This document shows positions 26,366-36,757 of a DNA stretch of 64,000 nucleotides, piece after piece. How positions within the stretch are numbered: the first letter of the stretch is position 1; each line of letters opens with the position of its first letter. Origin of the DNA: Methanosarcina acetivorans C2A (lineage in GTDB: Archaea; Halobacteriota; Methanosarcinia; Methanosarcinales; Methanosarcinaceae). The notes below the pieces were generated by a model. It was not told the DNA's origin. It did no database searches and worked only from the letters and a program-made list of their open reading frames with translations. A program made the position numbers and the translations under genes. The stretch covers positions 806,001 through 870,000 of the forward strand of contig NC_003552.1 in NCBI RefSeq assembly GCF_000007345.1, read 5' to 3'.

Positions 26366-27289
26366 ATGATCATATTGTCAGGCGGCACCGGAACTCCCAA
26401 ACTCCTTGACGGGCTCAAGGAAATCCTCCCTCTGGAGGAACTGACCGTTGTTGTAAATACTGCCGAAGACCTGTGGGTTTCTGGGAACCTGATTTCTCCA
26501 GACCTTGATACAGTGCTCTATCTCTTCTCGGACCAGATCGACCGGAAGAAGTGGTGGGGCATAGAAAACGATACCTTCAGGACTTACGAGCGCATGCATG
26601 AACTCGGGATCGAAGAAAGCATGAAGCTCGGGGACAGGGATAGGGCAACCCATATTATCCGCTCAAACCTCATCCGGGGCGGAACGTCCCTTACGGAAGC
26701 TACGGTAAAGCTTGCCTCCCTCTTCGGGATAGATGCGAACATTCTGCCCATGTCCGATGACCCGGTTTCTACCTATGTCGAGACTCTTCAAGGGGTTATG
26801 CATTTCCAGGACTTCTGGGTCGGAAAACACGGGGACCCCGATGTACTTGGAGTTGATATCCGGGGTGTTTCCGAAGCTTCGGTTGCTAAAAAGGTTCTTG
26901 AAGCCTTCGAAAAAGATGACAACGTCCTCATCGGCCCGAGTAATCCCATAACCAGCATAGGGCCCATAATTTCCCTGCCGGGAATGAGAGAACTGCTGAA
27001 ACGGAAAAAGGTAATTGCAGTCAGCCCCATAATCGGGAATGCTCCGGTCAGCGGCCCTGCCGGGAAGCTTATGCAGGCATGCGGGCTTGAAGTCTCTTCC
27101 ATGGGCGTTGCGGAGTATTATCAGGAATTCCTTGACGTTTTTGTCTTCGATGAGAGGGACAGGGCAGATGAATTCGCGTTTGAGAGGCTTGGTTGCCGTG
27201 CCTCCCGTGCAGATACCCTCATGACCTCCACGGAGAAAAGCAGGGAACTGGCAGAGTTCGTAGTCGGGCTTTTCGACACCGTATGCTGA
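26366..27289 (+). CDS. cofD: 2-phospho-L-lactate transferase (coenzyme F420 biosynthesis)
   Basis: 307 residues from the ATG at 26366, which places the nucleotide-binding loop LSGGTGTPKLLDGL at the N-terminus as in the family; an open frame continues upstream to 26300 but looks untranslated. Other landmarks are NTAEDLWVSGNLISPDLD, GDRDRATHI and GPSNPITSIGPI. CofD joins a lactate-derived (or phosphoenolpyruvate-derived) moiety to the deazaflavin FO to make F420-0. The protein is cytoplasmic. The gene appears to stand alone. Confidence 0.92.
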   Translation: MIILSGGTGTPKLLDGLKEILPLEELTVVVNTAEDLWVSGNLISPDLDTVLYLFSDQIDRKKWWGIENDTFRTYERMHELGIEESMKLGDRDRATHIIRSNLIRGGTSLTEATVKLASLFGIDANILPMSDDPVSTYVETLQGVMHFQDFWVGKHGDPDVLGVDIRGVSEASVAKKVLEAFEKDDNVLIGPSNPITSIGPIISLPGMRELLKRKKVIAVSPIIGNAPVSGPAGKLMQACGLEVSSMGVAEYYQEFLDVFVFDERDRADEFAFERLGCRASRADTLMTSTEKSRELAEFVVGLFDTVC

Positions 27290-27677
27290 TTTTTCAAATT
27301 CCTTTTTTCTTTTTTCTTTTTTTGATTTTTTTTCTCCAAATTCTCCTTTCTTTTTCTTCCCTTTTTTCTTTTTTCTATTTTCTCTTCTCTTTTTTCTTCC
27401 TTGTTTTTCATATTTCTCTTTTCTTTTAGCATGAAAGTTCCGGAGTCCTTTCATTTTTTGTGTCTGTAGTCCGAAATTTCATGTGCGTTTATTCTGCTTA
27501 CGTAGTCTTCGACGTTAACAAAATTCGAAAGTTTTATGTATCACTTTTTCTACACTTTGTAACACTAAAAAACATGAATTTAAAATTTTATCTTAATTAT
27601 TAAACTCTATTTTTCTGACAAATATTATCTTTTTGTCAGGTTTAAAGAACTGATTTATAAGCAGTAGAGGAAAAATT
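27290..27677. other. intergenic region with pyrimidine-rich tract
   Basis: From about 27298 to 27430 the plus strand is almost pure C/T (many CTTTTTTC units), leaving long artefactual frames on the other strand. It may end cofD transcription. The remaining part up to the secreted FmdE-like gene has no gene. Confidence 0.5.
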
Positions 27678-29750
27678 ATGGTTGGAAAAAGTGGAATCGC
27701 TAATCGAAAAATCAAAACAAAAATCACGGATTTTGTTTTGCTGACGATGCTCGTTTTCTTCCTGGGTTCCATACCTGGGATGGCATTTGAAGCTGATAAT
27801 TCTGAGTTGATGGCTCAGGTTTTTGGCGCAGCCGAAGAAAGCCTCGGAGATCTTGGTCTTGAAGATACCCTTATCATCACGGATCTTGGTTCTCCTGCAG
27901 AATCTTATGTTTTTCTGGACGATTTCTATTCGGAGTTTTATGATAGGGAGTTATTGTATACGGATAACCTGCTAGTAGTCCAGAACGCCAGGAATGCCCC
28001 TCTCTGGTTTGCTTTCTTTGACAAACCCAGCGGGAACTGCACTTTTATCGAGGTTTCATACGGAGATGGGAATGAGATCAGCTATCAGGTAACCGAAAAT
28101 ATAGACTTTGATACCCTTTCCGAAAACCAGGAGTCCATAGATGCCTGGAGTGAAAAAGTGAGTTCTAAAGTGTTTGACGGACGCGAGTTTGCCATTCTTA
28201 CAATCTGCAACGCTTGGGCCACCGGAGATCTTGACTATGAACTGATGCAGTGCCTGGAACTGCACAATCATTTCTGTCCCGGAGTTTCAAGCGGCTATAT
28301 ACTTGCAAACTGGATGGAAGAGAATTTCCCGTTTGAGGACGGGGTAAGTTATACGGTTTTTTCCTGTCCTAACTGGTGTAAAGATGATGTTTTCGTAAAG
28401 CGCTGGGATGCCACTCCTGGAAAAGGAGGAATCTGGGTTTCTGCCCTGACAGACGAAGAAATAGAAGAAATAGGGAACTCTCCTGCCGGGATCTTTGTGG
28501 TTACGGACAAGAACGCCGGAACAATGAAAGCTGTAGTGCTCGGGTTCGATTTCGATGTCGTGAATGCGGAGTGCGGAGCACAAGCCGATGATCCTTCCTG
28601 GATTTCGAAATATCTTATGGACCTCTGGCTCATGGACCGGGGTAACTGGGATGAAGAAGGTCTTGTTACCGAAATTGCAGTCATTGATATTGATTCGGAT
28701 ACCCTGAACGAAATGAAACTGGCGGGAGTCAATCCTTATGTTGTTCTCGGCCTGCTCAACCCGGAAGGAAATGGCAATTCTTCAGTTGAGGACAGTGAGC
28801 TGATGGGTCAGGTTTTTGCCGCAGCCGAAGAAAGTCTTGGAGACCTTAGCTCTGAAGATACTTTCATAATGACGGATATCGGCTCTCCTGCAGAGTCCGA
28901 TTTTTTTCTGAATGACTTCTATTCGGAGTTTTACGGAAGGGATTTACAGTACACACAGAACCTGCTTGCAGTCCAGAACGCAAGAAATGCCCCTCTCTGG
29001 TTTGCTTTCTTTGACAAATCCAGCGGGGACTGCACTTATATCGAGGTTTCATACGAAGATGAGAATGAGATCAGCTATCAGGTAACGGAAAATATAGACT
29101 TTGATACCCTTTCCAAAAACAAGAAGTCTGTAGATGCCTGGAGTGAAAAAGTGAGCTCTAAAGTGTTTGACGGGCGTGAATTTGCCATTCTTACAATCTG
29201 CAACGCCTGGGCCACCGGAGATCTTGACTATGAACTGATGCAGTGCCTGGAACTGCACAACCACTTCTGTCCCGGAGTTTCAAGCGGCTATGTGCTTGCA
29301 AACTGGATGGAAGAGAATTACCCGCTTGAGGATGGGGTAAGTTATACGGTCTTTTCCTCCCCTCAGTGGTGTAAGGACGATGTCTTCTTACAGCGCTGGG
29401 ATGCCACTCCCGGAACAGGAGGAATCTGGGTTGCCGAATTGACTGACGAAGATATAGAAGCAATTGACAGCTCCCTTGCCGGAATTTTCGTTGTCAAAGA
29501 TAATAATGCCGGAACTCTGAAAGCAGTGGTGCTCGGATATAACTCTGATATTGCAAGTGCGCAGTGCGGGGCAAAAGACACCGATCCTTCATGGGTCTCG
29601 AAATACCTGAAAGACCTCTGGCTTATGGAACCGGATAACTGGGACGGCCTTGTTACGGAAATCGCAGTTATCGACATTGATTCGGATACCCTGAGCGAGA
29701 TGAAACTGGCAGATACGAATGCCTATGAAGTTCTTGGGCTGCTCGACTGA
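27678..29750 (+). CDS. secreted protein with two tandem FmdE-like domains
   Basis: 690 residues: signal sequence (hydrophobic core LLTMLVFFLGSIPGMA, ending near residue 36) followed by two copies of a domain of about 331 residues, starting at 38 and 369. Each copy contains the FmdE-type motif HNHFCPGVSSGY (residues 196 and 527) and the same DNA context, offset by 993 bp, so the gene arose by internal duplication. FmdE domains occur beside formylmethanofuran dehydrogenase and bind metal through His/Cys; here they are exported, so the role differs. Repeat 1 has FSCPNWCKDD whereas repeat 2 has FSSPQWCKDD, losing one cysteine. No membrane anchor follows. Confidence 0.75.
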   Translation: MVGKSGIANRKIKTKITDFVLLTMLVFFLGSIPGMAFEADNSELMAQVFGAAEESLGDLGLEDTLIITDLGSPAESYVFLDDFYSEFYDRELLYTDNLLVVQNARNAPLWFAFFDKPSGNCTFIEVSYGDGNEISYQVTENIDFDTLSENQESIDAWSEKVSSKVFDGREFAILTICNAWATGDLDYELMQCLELHNHFCPGVSSGYILANWMEENFPFEDGVSYTVFSCPNWCKDDVFVKRWDATPGKGGIWVSALTDEEIEEIGNSPAGIFVVTDKNAGTMKAVVLGFDFDVVNAECGAQADDPSWISKYLMDLWLMDRGNWDEEGLVTEIAVIDIDSDTLNEMKLAGVNPYVVLGLLNPEGNGNSSVEDSELMGQVFAAAEESLGDLSSEDTFIMTDIGSPAESDFFLNDFYSEFYGRDLQYTQNLLAVQNARNAPLWFAFFDKSSGDCTYIEVSYEDENEISYQVTENIDFDTLSKNKKSVDAWSEKVSSKVFDGREFAILTICNAWATGDLDYELMQCLELHNHFCPGVSSGYVLANWMEENYPLEDGVSYTVFSSPQWCKDDVFLQRWDATPGTGGIWVAELTDEDIEAIDSSLAGIFVVKDNNAGTLKAVVLGYNSDIASAQCGAKDTDPSWVSKYLKDLWLMEPDNWDGLVTEIAVIDIDSDTLSEMKLADTNAYEVLGLLD

Positions 29751-30208
29751 TGTGAGCGCCTGAAACATAGAGCTTCTGAAATAGGGAGCTGGATGAATAT
29801 GTCTAAAACAGGGTAAAATTCCCAGTGCTGATGATTGAAAGCTTTGAGGTTTTTATCCTGATTTCTTTTTTCCCTTGATTTCTTTCTTACCTTGTTTATT
29901 TTTTCATGGATTTTTACATATATCCTTATTTTTGATAGCCTCTTACCTTTAATTATCCTTAAATTTATTAACACTGACTTAACTATCTATTACAAATTTC
30001 CTGCATTCCGGTGTAAATAAAAATAGCATCTGGAAAACCAAAGCTATATGAAGTACTTCAGTGTTTCCTGAATTCGATTTATCTTTCCAGAAAGCGGGTT
30101 TGTTTGTCATTATCCGCTTTAGAAGGACATATACTTGAGGGAGCAGGATTATATTTCAGGATTTTTTACTTCCCGGAATATTGAAACCGCCAAAAAAAGG
30201 TTAAAACC
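29751..30208. other. intergenic region without recognised features
   Basis: AT-rich spacer between the FmdE-like gene and hpt. I see no RNA gene, no clear repeat and no supported reading frame. AAAAAAGG precedes the hpt start codon as a weak ribosome-binding site. Confidence 0.5.
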
Positions 30209-30778
30209 ATGCTTGAAAGACTGAAAGACTCACTGGTTAATTCTCCTGTGATCAAGCGAGGGGAATATAACTATTTCATCCATCCTATTTCTGACGGTGT
30301 CCCTTCCATCGATCCCCGTCTGATAGAAGAGATCGCCAATTACATCATCAGGATAGCAGATATGGATGTTGACACCATTCTTACGATAGAGGCTATGGGC
30401 ATCCCGGTTGCAAATGCCCTCTCCCTGAAAACCGGAATTCCTCTCACTATTGTCCGGAAGCGGCCTTACTTCCTTGAAGGGGAAGTTGAACTCTCCCAGA
30501 GCACAGGCTATTCGAAAGGGGTCCTCTATATAAACGGGCTCAAAAAGGGAGACAGAGTAGTCATCGTGGATGACGTTATAAGTACGGGTGGGACGCTTCT
30601 CGCCCTTGTAAAGGCGCTGCAGAATATGGGTGTCGAGATCACGGATGTAATTTCCGTTATAGGACGCGGAGCCGGCTATTTTAAGTTAAGGGAACTGGGA
30701 GTTGAACCCAAGATTCTCGTCACAATTGATGTGAGCGAGAAGGGCGTGGAGATTCAGGATGTCTTTGGGGATCAGTGA
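30209..30778 (+). CDS. hpt: hypoxanthine/guanine phosphoribosyltransferase, archaeal type
   Basis: 189 residues with the PRPP-binding loop [13 protein letters not shown] at 117-129 and an N-terminal half ([19 protein letters not shown]) typical of the archaeal Hpt family. It salvages hypoxanthine or guanine to IMP or GMP using PRPP in the cytoplasm. Some relatives in haloarchaea act as purine-sensing regulators instead, so a regulatory role cannot be excluded. The last 20 bp overlap the dph2 start, indicating a shared transcript. Confidence 0.85.
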   Translation: MLERLKDSLVNSPVIKRGEYNYFIHPISDGVPSIDPRLIEEIANYIIRIADMDVDTILTIEAMGIPVANALSLKTGIPLTIVRKRPYFLEGEVELSQSTGYSKGVLYINGLKKGDRVVIVDDVISTGGTLLALVKALQNMGVEITDVISVIGRGAGYFKLRELGVEPKILVTIDVSEKGVEIQDVFGDQ

Positions 30779-31766
30779 AGCGTTCGATTTAAGACCCGAC
30801 TATATAATCAGCGTGATAAAGGATACGAAAGCAAAGCTTGTAGGTTTTCAGTTTCCCGAAGGGCTTAAACGCAAGGGTCCGGAGCTTGCAAAAATTGTTG
30901 AGGAAGCAACCGGAGCTGAGGTGCTCATCTCGGGTGATCCCTGTTTCGGGGCGTGCGACCTTGACAGGACGCTTCTTGACCATGTTGAGCTTCTTTTCCA
31001 CTTCGGGCATGCGGAACTGGAAGATGTCAGGCTTTCGGATAAGGTGTACTTTATCGAAACCCGCTCCTCAGTTGATGTTCGGCCCGTTGTCGAGAAGGCT
31101 CTCCCGGGGCTTAAAGGGGAAAAAATCGGGCTTATCACCACTGTCCAGCATGTCCATAAGCTCCATGATGTGTGCAGGGTGCTAGAGGCCGGGGGAAAGA
31201 CCTGCGTCATTGGGCGCGGGGACTCAAGGCTTGCCTATGCGGGGCAGGTGCTCGGCTGCAATTTCTCGGCAGCAAGGGATGAAGTCTGTGATGAATACCT
31301 TTATATCGGAAGCGGGGATTTCCATCCCCTGGGAGTAGCTCTTTCCACAAAAAAACGTGTCCTTGCAGCCGATCCTTTTTCCGGGGAAGTCCGGGAAGTT
31401 GACCCTTCAAGGATTCTCCGCCAGCGGAGTGCGGTAATTGCAAAGTCTCTGGATGCACAGGTTTTCGGGATCATTGTCTCAAGCAAAAACGGGCAAATGA
31501 GGATGGAACTTGCTTCTTCTCTCAAAGAAATTGCAAAAAAACACGGAAAAGAAGCCCACCTGATTCTTATCGATCTCGTAACCCCAGACCAGCTGCTTCA
31601 GTTCAAGGTGGACGCTTTCGTAAACACTGCCTGTCCCCGGCTTGCCGTGGACGAAGTGGGGCGTTTTCCCTCGCCCATGCTTACTCCACAGGAGTTTGAG
31701 ATCGTGCTTGGAGAGCGGGAATGGGAAAAGCTTGTGCTCGATGAAATTACCGAGGAGCCTGTATAA
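30759..31766 (+). CDS. dph2: diphthamide synthase subunit Dph2 (3-amino-3-carboxypropyl transfer)
   Basis: 335 residues. [15 protein letters not shown], then [10 protein letters not shown] (C62, C66), [10 protein letters not shown] (C167) and [11 protein letters not shown] (C292) supply the three dispersed cysteines that hold the unusual [4Fe-4S] cluster of archaeal Dph2. The enzyme cleaves S-adenosylmethionine to a 3-amino-3-carboxypropyl radical and adds it to a histidine of elongation factor 2. It overlaps hpt by 20 bp. An ATG start in that overlap is well placed. Confidence 0.9.
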   Translation: MSLGISEAFDLRPDYIISVIKDTKAKLVGFQFPEGLKRKGPELAKIVEEATGAEVLISGDPCFGACDLDRTLLDHVELLFHFGHAELEDVRLSDKVYFIETRSSVDVRPVVEKALPGLKGEKIGLITTVQHVHKLHDVCRVLEAGGKTCVIGRGDSRLAYAGQVLGCNFSAARDEVCDEYLYIGSGDFHPLGVALSTKKRVLAADPFSGEVREVDPSRILRQRSAVIAKSLDAQVFGIIVSSKNGQMRMELASSLKEIAKKHGKEAHLILIDLVTPDQLLQFKVDAFVNTACPRLAVDEVGRFPSPMLTPQEFEIVLGEREWEKLVLDEITEEPV

Positions 31767-31897
31767 CCTTTTACAGGTATAAGCAGAGAATACCCGCAAA
31801 ATGAAATCAGAGAAGACTTTTAAAACGAAACAGAGAATACTCACGAAATGAAATCAGAGAATATTCTCAAATCCGAAACCAATAGAATTCAAAAGAT

Positions 31898-32491
31898 ATG
31901 AAACAGAGAAAACTCGAGATGCTGCTTGAAGAAGTCGAAGGTTTTTCCAGTCCCGAACTTGAGCTGGAGCAATACCAGACTCCTTCTCCTCTTGCGGCGG
32001 AAATCCTCCATTTTGCTTACATGCAGGGAGACCTTGACGAATCGGTTCAGGACCTGGGCTGCGGTACGGGGATTCTTGCAATAGGGGCAAAACTTTTGGG
32101 AGCCAGGAAAGTTGTAGGGTACGATACAGACCCAAAGGCGCTTGAGGTTGCCAGAAAAAACGCCGAAAGGCTCGGAGTGGAGGTTGAGTTCGTTTGCTCA
32201 GATATTAAGAAAGTTTCAGGGCATGTAAAAACCACACTCATGAACCCTCCTTTCGGGGCAAGAGTTAAAGGCAGGGACAGGCCTTTTCTTTCGTCAGCAT
32301 TAAGAACAAGTGAGGTAATATATTCCATCCATAACCGTGGAAGCCTTGCTTTTATCCAAAAGTTCATTAAGCCTGCGGTCATTACACACTCTTACGTTGC
32401 GAAATTCCCTCTTAAAAGGACTTTCGACTTCCATCAAAAAGAAAGAGAAATTATTGAGGTAGAAATTTACAGGATCGCTGTTCATGGATGA
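31898..32491 (+). CDS. METTL5-like RNA/DNA N6-adenine methyltransferase
   Basis: 197 residues. The N-terminal [17 protein letters not shown] resembles the METTL5 family signature, followed by motif [14 protein letters not shown], the acidic GYDTDPKAL and the catalytic NPPF at 116-119. NPPF marks methylation of an exocyclic amine, usually adenine N6. In eukaryotes METTL5 modifies small-subunit rRNA, and the archaeal version probably modifies 16S rRNA, by inference. It follows dph2 closely, fitting a translation-related cluster. Confidence 0.8.
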   Translation: MKQRKLEMLLEEVEGFSSPELELEQYQTPSPLAAEILHFAYMQGDLDESVQDLGCGTGILAIGAKLLGARKVVGYDTDPKALEVARKNAERLGVEVEFVCSDIKKVSGHVKTTLMNPPFGARVKGRDRPFLSSALRTSEVIYSIHNRGSLAFIQKFIKPAVITHSYVAKFPLKRTFDFHQKEREIIEVEIYRIAVHG

Positions 32492-32624
32492 GGCTGGTGT
32501 TCAAAACCTGTGTTCAGGAGTCATTCAGGGTCTCATGTTTTACAGCCTTAAATTTTCAGATTTCACTTTAAAAGGCGGGATTGATAAATCTCCTTAATGG
32601 AGAACGGGTCAATAGTGCAGAGAA

Positions 32625-32716
32625 TATCTCCGCAACAATGGGACAATTTATCCGTAACAATGGAACAAATTCTTCCATAAGATTGGAACCAATTATCCAT
32701 AACAATGGAACAGGTC
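32625..32716. repeat. four degenerate repeats around AACAATGGAACA
   Basis: The motif TCC-N2-AACAATGG-ACAA recurs four times at about 23-nt spacing (TCCGCAACAATGGGACAA, TCCGTAACAATGGAACAA, TCCATAAGATTGGAACCA, TCCATAACAATGGAACAG). The spacing is tight and the units drift, which suggests either an old tandem repeat or clustered protein sites. No spacers of CRISPR type are present. Confidence 0.6.
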
Positions 32717-32796
32717 TATGGCGTAGATAGGTACTTCGGGAAGGTTATCTAAATAATTTGATGGCTAGTAGAATAATATGGTTACTTTGCATTAAT

Positions 32797-32910
32797 AGGA
32801 CTTACGCACTTGAGTACAAAATCAAGCACATTCGGCGTTGCAACTTGGTTATTGTTTTATACCGTGAAGGTTTAATGCCATTGATTACTCGGTTCAACCG
32901 CGTAAGTCCT
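32797..32910 (+). mobile_element. MITE family A, copy 2 (GGACTTACGC ends)
   Basis: 114 bp starting AGGACTTACGCACTTGAG and ending CGCGTAAGTCCT, perfect 11-bp terminal inverted repeats. The sub-terminal sequences AAATCAAGCACA and GGTTCAACCGCG match copies 1 and 3, but the middle has diverged. Flanks read TTAAT on the left and AATTA on the right, so a short target duplication such as AAT is possible. No coding capacity. Confidence 0.8.
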
Positions 32911-33118
32911 AATTAATATAGCTACATGTATTGAAACGTATGCCATGCTGTAAGGGAAGAACTAAACTGGAAAATATTGAGGAAGGAGATTGCTCCTGTG
33001 CCTCCTGAAGTTGAATTCTCGATGGGTTAAGTTGCCGCCAAAAACTCTATAAAGATTACTGAAAACCAGTAGAATGACTTATTTACATAACTAATAGCGA
33101 TAATTCAAATGAGGGATC
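32911..33118. other. spacer between MITE and csl4
   Basis: A short plus-strand frame of 22 codons at about 32942-33010 begins MPCCKGRTK and contains CSC; it lacks a supporting context and is more likely a gene remnant than a gene. GAGGG sits before the csl4 ATG as ribosome-binding site. Confidence 0.3.
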
Positions 33119-34054
33119 ATGATTAGAATCCGAAAAAATAAGACTACCAGGAAAAAATTAACAGGCCCTGGGGAAGGAAAACCGGTTGCTGAAAAATCTG
33201 TTCCGGTAGCTGCAGAAAGCAGGGAACAGTTTAAAGGCCAGCCAAGGGATCAGCCAAGAGATCAGTTTAAAGGTCAGTCCCGCGGCCAGTCCAGAGACCA
33301 GTTTAAAGGTCATTCAAGGGATCAATTTAAGGGCCAGTCCCGTGGGTCCAGAGATCAGTCAAAGGATCAGTTCAAAGGTGACCTTGGAAAAAAGAGAAGA
33401 TTCCCATATTCTAAGAAATCTCCCAGAGATAGGAAGGAAATTCCGGGGTTCAGGCCTCCTGCCAGAGAGCCTGTGAGATCCGAAGAAGACCTCGAAAAAG
33501 GAGGTTTTGTCCTTCCTGGCGAACTTGTCGGGACTACAGAGGAGTTCAAATCGGGTGCCGGAACAACAGTAATTGGTGGGGATATCTATTCCACTGCCAC
33601 GGGAAATGTGCTCATTGACAGAAAATCCAGAGTTGTCTCGGTTAAGCCAAACACCCTTACCCCAAATATCCTTAAGGTAGGGGACATAGTTTACGGCAAG
33701 ATCACTGACGTCCGAGAGTCCGGGGCAATGGTGGAAGTTGCAGGAATCGAAGGAAAAGAGAACAGGGAAATTGTCAACACAAGGCCTGGGGATATCCATG
33801 TTTCAAATGTGAGGGACTCCTATGTAAAGAGACTCTCAGATGAGTTCAGGCCCTCTGATATCGTAAAAGCCAGAGTTATTGATGTTGATAGAATGCGTCT
33901 TACCACATCCGAAGATTCCCTTGGAGTTGTAAAAGCTTACTGCTCAAACTGCAGAGGCGAACTTGTCCTGGAAGGGAAAAAGCTTAAATGCCCGGTCTGC
34001 AATATGACTGAAACCCGTAAGATCTCAACCGAGTACGGGAAAGGAATCCGGTAA
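33119..34054 (+). CDS. csl4: exosome subunit Csl4 with repeat-rich N-terminal extension
   Basis: 311 residues. The C-terminal two thirds are canonical Csl4: N-terminal domain (GFVLPGELVGTTEEF), S1 RNA-binding domain (VGDIVYGKITDVRESGAMV, about residues 190-265) and zinc ribbon with C275, C278, C291 and C294. Csl4 caps the archaeal RNA exosome and steers RNA and DnaG to it. The first 130 residues are unusual: a basic, disordered stretch with repeated RDQFKGQ units (residues 37-90). Most archaeal Csl4 proteins are under 200 residues, so this extension is lineage-specific. rpo11 follows. Confidence 0.9.
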   Translation: MIRIRKNKTTRKKLTGPGEGKPVAEKSVPVAAESREQFKGQPRDQPRDQFKGQSRGQSRDQFKGHSRDQFKGQSRGSRDQSKDQFKGDLGKKRRFPYSKKSPRDRKEIPGFRPPAREPVRSEEDLEKGGFVLPGELVGTTEEFKSGAGTTVIGGDIYSTATGNVLIDRKSRVVSVKPNTLTPNILKVGDIVYGKITDVRESGAMVEVAGIEGKENREIVNTRPGDIHVSNVRDSYVKRLSDEFRPSDIVKARVIDVDRMRLTTSEDSLGVVKAYCSNCRGELVLEGKKLKCPVCNMTETRKISTEYGKGIR

Positions 34055-34171
34055 TTTTCTCTTTCCCCATCTTACTTTATGCAGGTTTTGGCATTTTATG
34101 ACGGATTATGCATTTTGCGGCAGGTTGTAATATAACCAGCTATATCACTCACCATTTACAGGTGGTCACCA

Positions 34172-34450
34172 ATGGAACTGAACATTCTTAATAAAACAAA
34201 TAACGAGCTTGAAGTCGAGCTTAGAGGCGAAACTCATACCCTTCTCAATCTTCTTAAGGACCTCCTGATTAAAGATGAAAGGGTTGAAGCGGCTTTCTAT
34301 GACATGAAACACGTGAGCATCAGCGATCCTATCCTTTACATCAAAACCGATGGTACAGACCCGATTCTGGTCTTAAAGGAAACGGCAGCAATCATTATTG
34401 CTCAGTGTGATGAGTTCATCGATGTCTTCAGCAAGGCAGCAAATGCCTGA
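34172..34450 (+). CDS. rpo11: DNA-directed RNA polymerase subunit L (Rpo11)
   Basis: 92 residues, full length for the archaeal Rpo11/RpoL family, with the dimerisation motif GETHTLLNLLKDLL and the conserved VEAAFYDMKHVSISDPILYI. It pairs with Rpo3 to nucleate polymerase assembly, as bacterial alpha subunits do. GGTGG precedes the ATG. A strong hairpin terminator follows 27 bp after the stop codon. Confidence 0.95.
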   Translation: MELNILNKTNNELEVELRGETHTLLNLLKDLLIKDERVEAAFYDMKHVSISDPILYIKTDGTDPILVLKETAAIIIAQCDEFIDVFSKAANA

Positions 34451-34477
34451 AGCCGGATGACCTGCAGGACGTCTCTT

Positions 34478-34513
34478 AAAACGTCTCTTAAAAGACGTTT
34501 TGCCCTTTTTTCT
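34478..34513 (+). terminator. hairpin terminator after rpo11
   Basis: AAAACGTCT pairs perfectly with AGACGTTTT over a 6-nt loop (34478-34501), followed by GCCCTTTTTTCTT. The rest of the gap to pscS (34514-34783) shows no gene. Confidence 0.7.
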
Positions 34514-34771
34514 TACCAGGGGGCTTTCTCCTACTCTATATACTTTAGATAAGGGTTTCCGGATAGTATTTGTTCGCTTTCACAAGGATTTTTACGGGAT
34601 TTTACTGTCTCTTTATAAATTGCTTCTGGAATACCTTTTTATGAATTCCTGATATATCACTGGATATATAGGGCTCCAGACAGTTAATTTTCTCAGATCT
34701 GCTCTCATAACCAGGACAGAAACCAGAGGAGAAATTTTTCGTTTGAATAGGAAATTTTCCGTTATCACTGA

Positions 34772-35944
<1,173 letters not shown>

Positions 35945-36303
35945 AAAACTTCAAAATCGATTTTTTTTCTGATGCCCTGGAGCAATCTAATAGTCTGTTC
36001 CTTATACTGGGTATCCGGGTTACTTTTTTTGAATCTGGTTTTTGAAATCTATTTTAGACTCTCATTCTGAATGATAGATTTCTCTGAAAAGGTCTCATTC
36101 TGGATGATAAGCTAGCTGAGATGACTGTTTTTTCACCGTCTGATCCTTATTTTTTGATTTCAATTTCAGGAGAAAATTCAGTTTAAATGCTCTACGGCAG
36201 CCCCGGATGGAAAAATTTTTAAAAAAGTTTTGGGATTGTATGTTCTGTTTTTCAACATTTCCTGTAAAAAAACAAAGCCCTGTTTTCGGGGAGTTACCTG
36301 TTT
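35945..36303. other. convergent intergenic region with paired palindromic repeats
   Basis: TCTCATTCTGAATGATA (about 36060-36076) recurs with one mismatch at about 36093-36109; each copy contains the near-palindrome TCATTC-T-GAATGA, and the two are 33 nt apart. The region lies between the 3' ends of pscS and a winged-helix gene. No coding sequence is supported. Confidence 0.4.
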
Positions 36304-36642
36304 TTACTTCTTCATTTCCACGTTTTCCACATACCCTTCTCCCCGCGGGGTTTGGGCATAAAATACTTTTCCTTCCTCTTCTATTTTTTCGATGTAAAGT
36401 GCATCTTCCAGCATGTTGAGGTGGAAATTTGCCATGCTGTCGTTCAGGTTGAATTTTTCTTTTATCTCCTCATAGGATTTTCTCTCACTTCCGAGCGAGA
36501 TAAGGATCTCTCTTCTCGTGGTATTCTGAAGAACCTTGAGTCCGAATTTATGGTCTTCGGTCGGGTTTCTCGTCAGTTTACCTTCACGTTTCATTCGCTC
36601 GAGCCATTCTTCTTTTTTTCTTGCATTTTCATCTGAATCCAT
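36304..36642 (-). CDS. winged-helix (ArsR-like) transcriptional regulator
   Basis: 112 residues. After a charged N-terminal segment, VLQNTTRREILISLGSERKSYEEI and FNLNDSMANFHLNMLEDALYI form a helix-turn-helix with wing (IEKIEEEGKVFYAQT) of the archaeal ArsR type. It probably binds DNA as a dimer. No ligand-binding cysteines are visible, so it is not a classic metal sensor. The target is unknown; a second regulator gene lies upstream on the same strand, 115 bp away. Confidence 0.75.
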   Translation of the reverse strand: MDSDENARKKEEWLERMKREGKLTRNPTEDHKFGLKVLQNTTRREILISLGSERKSYEEIKEKFNLNDSMANFHLNMLEDALYIEKIEEEGKVFYAQTPRGEGYVENVEMKK

Positions 36643-36757
36643 ATTCGGTCACCTTTCCAATAGCATTCATTATTCCCTATATTTGCCTTACTGGAGTTGC
36701 TTTTTTAACTACTTCAACTATATCATTTTTTCAATCACTAAACCGTTTACTATAAAA

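Noticed and set aside
26663-27454. 263-codon minus-strand frame over cofD
   Set aside because: Its Lys-rich start comes from the pyrimidine tract at 27298-27430 and the rest is antisense to cofD.
32625-32716. CRISPR array
   Set aside because: Units drift, lie back to back without unique spacers, and no cas genes are adjacent.
36060-36125. Possible C/D box RNA (ATGATA and CTGA boxes)
   Set aside because: The distance between the C-like and D-like boxes is only about 6-8 nt, too short for a guide.
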